Shown here one piece after another: positions 5,365-8,281 of a DNA stretch of 8,281 bases. The stretch's first letter is position 1, and each line of letters starts with the position of its first letter. The DNA comes from BM520 sp964594665. Lineage in GTDB: Bacteria; Bacteroidota; Bacteroidia; Bacteroidales; BM520. The stretch spans positions 1-8,281 of the forward strand of contig CAZQNY010000119.1 in NCBI GenBank assembly GCA_964594665.1, read 5' to 3'. The notes under the pieces were generated by a model. It was not told the DNA's origin. It did not search any database and saw only the letters and a program-made list of their open reading frames with translations. The position numbers were made by a program, and so were the translations under genes.

Positions 5365-5994
5365 ATGACCCTCGAAACAATCATATCATTCTTAAGCGCG
5401 TCGATCATATTAACCATCATGCCCGGTCCGGACAACATTTTTGTGCTGACCGAGAGCCTCACCAGCGGCAGAAGAACCGGCATCGCCATCTCCCTTGGCC
5501 TTGCCTCCGGCGTTCTGATTCATACGCTGGCCGCTGCAACCGGTCTTTCTATAATCATCCGGCAATCGGCAGTGGCATTCTCGGTTATTAAGTACATTGG
5601 AGCGGCATATCTTTTCTTTCTGGCATATAAAGCGATCAGAGATAAACAGAATTCTGTGGATCTTACCAGCAGCAAGACAGAAGACTCAACCTCGTTCTTT
5701 CAACTGATGCGCAAAGGATTCTTTATGAATGTACTAAACCCAAAGGTAGCACTGTTCTTTCTGGCTTTTCTACCTCAATTTGTAAATCCGGTAGGTATAA
5801 ATGTAATTTATCAGATGATGATTTTGGGGATTATATTCCTTATACAGACCATCATTATTTTCTGTACCATTGCCATCCTGACCGGACGTCTCGCTGTGTA
5901 CCTCAACAGTCCTCGTTTTTGGAAAATCACCAAGTGGAGCAAGGCGACGGTGCTGTCGGTATTGGGGTTGACGCTGGTGTTGTCGAGTAAATAA
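5365..5994 (+). CDS. LysE/RhtB-family amino-acid exporter
   Basis: This is a 209-residue inner-membrane protein with about six hydrophobic segments and the family hallmarks. PGPDNIFVLTESL is at residues 20-32, GLASGVLIHTLAAATGLS at 45-62, FIKYIGAAYLFFLAYKAI-like segments around 72-90, and GFFMNVLNPKVALFFLAFLPQFV around 118-140. Family members export basic amino acids, homoserine or threonine and related metabolites by proton exchange; the substrate here cannot be told. Length and motifs are complete, so the gene is probably functional. The 79-nt gap after rhuM holds no convincing plus-strand promoter, so cotranscription with rhuM is possible. The last 114 nt recur at 7807-7920 with about 90% identity, as part of a decayed second copy. 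Confidence 0.92.
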   Translation: MTLETIISFLSASIILTIMPGPDNIFVLTESLTSGRRTGIAISLGLASGVLIHTLAAATGLSIIIRQSAVAFSVIKYIGAAYLFFLAYKAIRDKQNSVDLTSSKTEDSTSFFQLMRKGFFMNVLNPKVALFFLAFLPQFVNPVGINVIYQMMILGIIFLIQTIIIFCTIAILTGRLAVYLNSPRFWKITKWSKATVLSVLGLTLVLSSK

Positions 5995-6062
5995 GGGCGC
6001 AAAGGAAGGGAGAATGAACACTTTCAATACTTCTTATTAGTCCATTGTAGTTCATATTACTC

Positions 6063-6099
6063 CTGTATTAATACTTATATTCTTCACTGCTTAATACAG
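6063..6099. repeat. Inverted repeat between convergent genes
   Basis: CTGTATTAA (6063-6071) and TTAATACAG (6091-6099) are perfect 9-bp inverted arms separated by 19 nt. They lie between the ends of lysE and the opposing hxlR-type gene. A hairpin acting as a weak bidirectional terminator is possible but lacks adjacent T-runs; a protein site is also possible. The rest of 5995-6209 is AT-rich and holds no gene that I can support. Confidence 0.4.
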
Positions 6100-6209
6100 A
6101 AATAGCCAAAATTGAACCCATCAGGGAGTAACTTTTTTACCAACACATATTAAATTAAAGGATTTAGAGTGCCACTATTTCAATAATAAAAACACAAACA
6201 GGAAATAGA

Positions 6210-6536
6210 CTAAATATCTGAAGATTCAATTATCTCTTCAAAAACAACCCCACTCTTATACATCCCTTTTAAGGTAGGATGGATTGTTCTGCCCAGATCA
6301 GTCAGGCTGTACTCTACACGCGGCGGGACTTCAGGGAAAACGGTTCGGAGTATTAGTCCATCAGCTTCCAACTCCTTAAGTTGTCGTGTCAACATTCGTT
6401 CACTCAAATCCGAGATCAGTCGCACCAACTCACTGTACCGTTTATCACCCTGATACAGATGCAGAATGATAGTTCCTTTACGCTTTCCCTTCACCACATT
6501 GATGAATGTATCTATCGGGCAGTAACTTTTTTCCAT
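6210..6536 (-). CDS. HxlR/DUF24-family redox-sensing regulator
   Basis: This 108-residue winged-helix protein is of the MarR-like HxlR (DUF24) type. The conserved N-terminal cysteine C6, followed by P7, matches Cys6 of Bacillus subtilis YodB and the sensing cysteine of Corynebacterium QorR. It is the only cysteine, so this is a one-Cys sensor. The family core follows: GKRKGTIILHL (17-27, with Arg where most have Trp), YSELVRLISDLSERMLTRQLKELEADGLI (about 34-62) and the wing VPPRVEYSLTDLG. YodB-type proteins repress quinone and electrophile detoxification genes until the Cys is modified. Here the divergent neighbour, 143 nt away, encodes a quinone-oxidoreductase-family enzyme, matching the QorR-qor2 arrangement. 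The shared intergenic region contains the expected inverted repeat. Confidence 0.93.
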   Translation of the reverse strand: MEKSYCPIDTFINVVKGKRKGTIILHLYQGDKRYSELVRLISDLSERMLTRQLKELEADGLILRTVFPEVPPRVEYSLTDLGRTIHPTLKGMYKSGVVFEEIIESSDI

Positions 6537-6562
6537 TTTTTTCTATTCCAACTTATTGATAA

Positions 6563-6603
6563 TGAACAAAACTGAACAAAATGTTCGTTATGAAACATTT
6601 TGT
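6563..6603. promoter_or_regulatory. Likely operator of the HxlR-type regulator
   Basis: ACAAAATGTT (6576-6585) and AACATTTTGT (6594-6603) are perfect 10-bp inverted arms with an 8-nt spacer. A third half-site-like copy TGAACAAAA (6563-6571) repeats the left arm's TGAACAAAA (6573-6581) exactly one helical turn upstream. The site lies between the divergent starts, 6 nt before the -33 element of the oxidoreductase promoter and about 40 nt from the regulator ATG, so it could control both genes. Confidence 0.7.
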
Positions 6604-6609
6604 AAGCTC

Positions 6610-6640
6610 TTGATTACTAACACAAAAACATCTTCCTTTG
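6610..6640 (+). promoter_or_regulatory. Promoter of the quinone oxidoreductase gene
   Basis: TTG (6610-6612), 20 nt, then TTCCTTTG (6633-6640), one mismatch from TAnnTTTG, followed by GC as often seen in Bacteroidota. It lies 40 nt before the ATG and directly downstream of the inverted-repeat operator. Confidence 0.6.
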
Positions 6641-6679
6641 CACAAAAGTAGTTAAAATAAATCACAAATTAAGACCGAC

Positions 6680-7675
6680 ATGAGTACGACATTCAAAGCA
6701 ATTCGGATTGAAGAAACGAACGGCAAATATAATACTTCCATTAAGGAAATGCCTTTTGAAGCCTTAAATGATAATGAAGTTCTGATCAGAGTTGAATATA
6801 GCTCGCTAAACTACAAAGATGCACTTTCAACTATTGGAAATAAAGGCGTAACACGTAACTATCCGCACACTCCGGGCATTGATGCCGCCGGAACCGTGGA
6901 AAAATCAGATAGTGATCATTTTAAGGTTGGAGAGAAAGTTATCGTAACCAGTTATGATCTGGGGATGAATCATCCCGGTGGTTTTGCGGAATATATCAAG
7001 GTACCGGAGAGTTGGGTGGTACCAATGCCTGAGAACTTTTCTGCACGCCAGGCCATGATTTATGGTACAGCAGGTTTCACCGCGGCGCTTTCCGTATACC
7101 GTCTTCTCAACAATGGCCAGACACCAAAGATGGGGCCTGTTGTGGTAACCGGCGCTTTGGGTGGTGTTGGAAGTACAGCCTGTCAGATTCTCAACAAGCT
7201 GGGGTTCGAAGTGATAGCGGCAAACTATGAACTGGCCGCAGAGGAAGAGATTGCAAAAATCGGTGCCAGTACACAAATCAACCGCAGCACTTCTGATGAT
7301 ACATCCGGCCGTCCGATACTCAAAAGCCAGTGGGCCGGAGCCATCGATGTGGTAGGTGGCAATACCCTCACAACCATGCTCAAAGGATGTAAACCAATGG
7401 GAAACGTTACAACTTGTGGTAATATTGGCTCCGGGGATCTCAATATGACTGTATATCCGTTTATCCTCCGTGGCGTAAGTCTTTTGGGTATTGATTCTCA
7501 AAACTGCCCCATGCACATCCGTAAAGAGGTTTGGGCTTTATTAGCCAATGAATGGGCTATAGACTTTGATGAAGAGCTGATAAAAGAAGCTACATTGGAA
7601 ACACTCAGCCCGTACATAGAATTAATGCTGGCGAAAAAAAGCAGAGGACGCGTCATTGTGAGGATCAAAAACTAA
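6680..7675 (+). CDS. YhdH/YhfP-family quinone oxidoreductase
   Basis: This is a 331-residue zinc-independent member of the medium-chain dehydrogenase/reductase superfamily. The N-terminal catalytic fold has YSSLNYKDAL (40-49) and TPGIDAAGTV (64-73). The NADPH-binding Rossmann part has YGTAGFTAALSVYRL (128-142) and VVTGALGGVGS (155-165), followed by the DVVGG block. The order and length match the YhdH/YhfP group, which includes Escherichia coli AcuI (acrylyl-CoA reductase). Members reduce activated double bonds or quinones with NADPH in the cytoplasm. The divergent one-Cys HxlR regulator points to reactive quinones or electrophilic carbonyls as inducer, and possibly substrate. The gene is intact and its frame is clean. 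Its stop codon directly touches a decayed radical SAM remnant on the other strand. Confidence 0.93.
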   Translation: MSTTFKAIRIEETNGKYNTSIKEMPFEALNDNEVLIRVEYSSLNYKDALSTIGNKGVTRNYPHTPGIDAAGTVEKSDSDHFKVGEKVIVTSYDLGMNHPGGFAEYIKVPESWVVPMPENFSARQAMIYGTAGFTAALSVYRLLNNGQTPKMGPVVVTGALGGVGSTACQILNKLGFEVIAANYELAAEEEIAKIGASTQINRSTSDDTSGRPILKSQWAGAIDVVGGNTLTTMLKGCKPMGNVTTCGNIGSGDLNMTVYPFILRGVSLLGIDSQNCPMHIRKEVWALLANEWAIDFDEELIKEATLETLSPYIELMLAKKSRGRVIVRIKN

Positions 7676-7735
7676 GGAAAATACGGCGCACGTTGGGATA
7701 GAGGATGCTTGCCTCTTTAAGATTTTTCATCGATT
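7673..7735 (-). pseudogene. Short remnant of a radical SAM gene
   Basis: Read on the minus strand, one frame gives DESMKNLKEASILYPNVRR followed by IFL. It aligns with ERDLKEAGILYPNVRRIFL of the radical SAM remnant at 3113-3409. DNA similarity is clear over about 7676-7720, with mostly third-position differences, so this copy diverged under coding constraint before it decayed. Everything else of the gene, including the iron-sulfur cysteines, is gone. The oxidoreductase stop codon overlaps its downstream edge. Confidence 0.75.
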
Positions 7736-7789
7736 CATCAAAAAAAATGATTTATGTTCAAATAAAGAATAGTAACAGACACACTACTG

Positions 7790-7920
7790 TCCCTACCGAG
7801 AGCCTTACCGGACGTCTTGCGGTGTTCCTCAGCAGTCCTCGTTTTTGGAAAATCACCAAGTGGAGCAAAGCGACGGTGCTGTCGGTATTGGGGTTGACGC
7901 TGGTGCTTTCTGGGAAGTAG
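7790..7920 (+). pseudogene. Internally deleted copy of a lysE/rhtB gene
   Basis: From 7807 to the stop at 7918-7920 the sequence matches the intact lysE (5881-5994) at 102 of 114 positions by my hand alignment, giving TGRLAVFLSSPRFWKITKW and the shared C-terminus ending LSGK. Just before it, VPTESLT matches VLTESLT near residue 27 of the intact protein. The frame therefore joins the start-proximal and last segments, with about 140 codons missing between them. The join falls where both segments have a T-x-G-R-type sequence. No valid start or membrane core remains. The frame is still open, but a functional exporter is excluded. Confidence 0.85.
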
Positions 7921-7955
7921 TTCTCAGTAACTTCAGTCTCTATACAATTTTTACG

Positions 7956-7963
7956 TATCTTTA
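7956..7963 (+). promoter_or_regulatory. Possible -7 box of the last gene
   Basis: TATCTTTA matches TAnnTTTG except for the last base and lies 28 nt before the ATG at 7992. No TTG is seen 19-20 nt upstream, so the call is weak. Confidence 0.3.
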
Positions 7964-7991
7964 GGCATAAATCCTAATAAAGACTAACGCA

Positions 7992-8281
7992 ATGAGAACC
8001 ACAAAGTCCTGTACGATACTATTCGTATCAGTAGTTGCAATCTGTACCTTATCACTTTACATTTTAAAACCGGATCAGGAGATCAGTAAAACTGTAACAA
8101 CCAAAGATCTGAAAATGCAGCCTTCTTCAATTGCATTTTATCATGCAGGTTGGGAGTTTATGAAAACCAAAGACCCTCAAACAGACCAAATTCCTGTTAA
8201 TATTAAGGCAAAAGAGCGAAAATATGTATCAGGATTACCACTGAAGAGCGATTATAATGCAAAAACTGGTGGCGTAATGCC
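7992..8281 (+). CDS. N-terminus of an exported protein, cut by the window edge
   Basis: Ninety-six codons stay open to the edge. Residues 1-25 look like a signal peptide or anchor (RTTK, then ILFVSVVAICTLSLYIL). A region with WEFMKTKDPQTDQIPVNI and KERKYVSGLPL follows. Many large Bacteroidota secreted proteins with beta-propeller repeats and a type IX secretion C-terminal signal start with a similar W-E-F-x-K-T-x-D-P...G/Q-I-P block before a GPxNVGGRTRA motif. I recognise the resemblance from memory, but the diagnostic motif lies beyond the window. Treat the family as tentative and the export signal as likely. Confidence 0.55.
   Translation, partial: MRTTKSCTILFVSVVAICTLSLYILKPDQEISKTVTTKDLKMQPSSIAFYHAGWEFMKTKDPQTDQIPVNIKAKERKYVSGLPLKSDYNAKTGGVM

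Noticed and set aside
6120..6145. Sequence resembling the start of the hxlR gene (shared AGTAACTTTTTT)
   Set aside because: The match is about 12 identical bases dominated by a T-run, and the surrounding frame does not continue to resemble the protein. Chance is likely.
6905..7516. 203-codon open frame antisense to the quinone oxidoreductase
   Set aside because: The plus-strand gene has clear family motifs through the whole stretch. The antisense product is Cys- and His-rich without pattern and has no promoter.
7705..7920. 71-codon gene ending in the lysE-like C-terminus
   Set aside because: Its first part is antisense radical SAM debris plus non-coding sequence. The frame is open by chance and continuous with the lysE remnant, so it is called a pseudogene.
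1..8281. CRISPR arrays, tRNA or rRNA genes, intact insertion sequences
   Set aside because: No regularly spaced repeats, no cloverleaf-like or rRNA-like stretch, and no transposase reading frame were seen.

Overview
The window looks like chromosomal DNA of a Bacteroidota bacterium, most likely order Bacteroidales. Four things point there. Several genes have the Bacteroidota-type promoter (TTG, 19-20 nt, TAnnTTTG), and recognisable Shine-Dalgarno sequences are largely absent. Signal peptides end in ...C/G/A-Q. The protein set (RhuM-family protein, signal-peptide SDR, YhdH-type oxidoreductase, a possible type IX-secretion-related start) also fits. The genus cannot be fixed from the sequence alone.

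Left part (1-3091): after the tail of an unidentified gene comes a compact five-gene plus-strand operon. It encodes a periplasmic rhodanese, an ArsR-family repressor (ATGA overlap), a cytoplasmic rhodanese, a TauE/SafE sulfite-exporter-type permease (3-nt gap) and an outer-membrane beta-barrel protein (11-nt overlap). A 7-bp inverted repeat sits directly on the promoter -7 box. A related copy lies between arsR and the second rhodanese. This reads as an autoregulated sulfur-handling operon with parts in the cytoplasm, inner membrane, periplasm and outer membrane. The barrel gene is its least familiar member.

Middle part (3088-4230): this is a scar zone. A 29-bp near-perfect palindrome covers the barrel stop codon and abuts the broken end of a minus-strand radical SAM gene, of which only the N-terminal third remains. 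Divergent from it is a short-chain dehydrogenase with an export signal. It ends exactly at the catalytic lysine of YxxxK and is followed by a palindrome and a strong intrinsic terminator. Its promoter carries two direct repeats 21 bp apart.

Right part (4263-7675): a full-length RhuM-family gene whose promoter -7-like box lies almost on its start codon, a LysE/RhtB-family exporter, and a divergent pair. The pair is a one-cysteine HxlR/DUF24 (YodB/QorR-like) regulator and a YhdH/YhfP quinone oxidoreductase. They share an intergenic region holding a perfect 10-bp inverted repeat plus an extra half-site, a likely redox or electrophile switch.

End (7676-8281): two decayed duplicates lie back to back. 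One is a piece of the radical SAM gene, the other an internally deleted copy of lysE that is about 90% identical to the intact gene over its last 114 nt. The window ends inside the first 96 codons of an exported or membrane-anchored protein. The radical SAM and lysE-type genes therefore both occur twice here, in different states of decay, which suggests repeated duplication and deletion at this locus.
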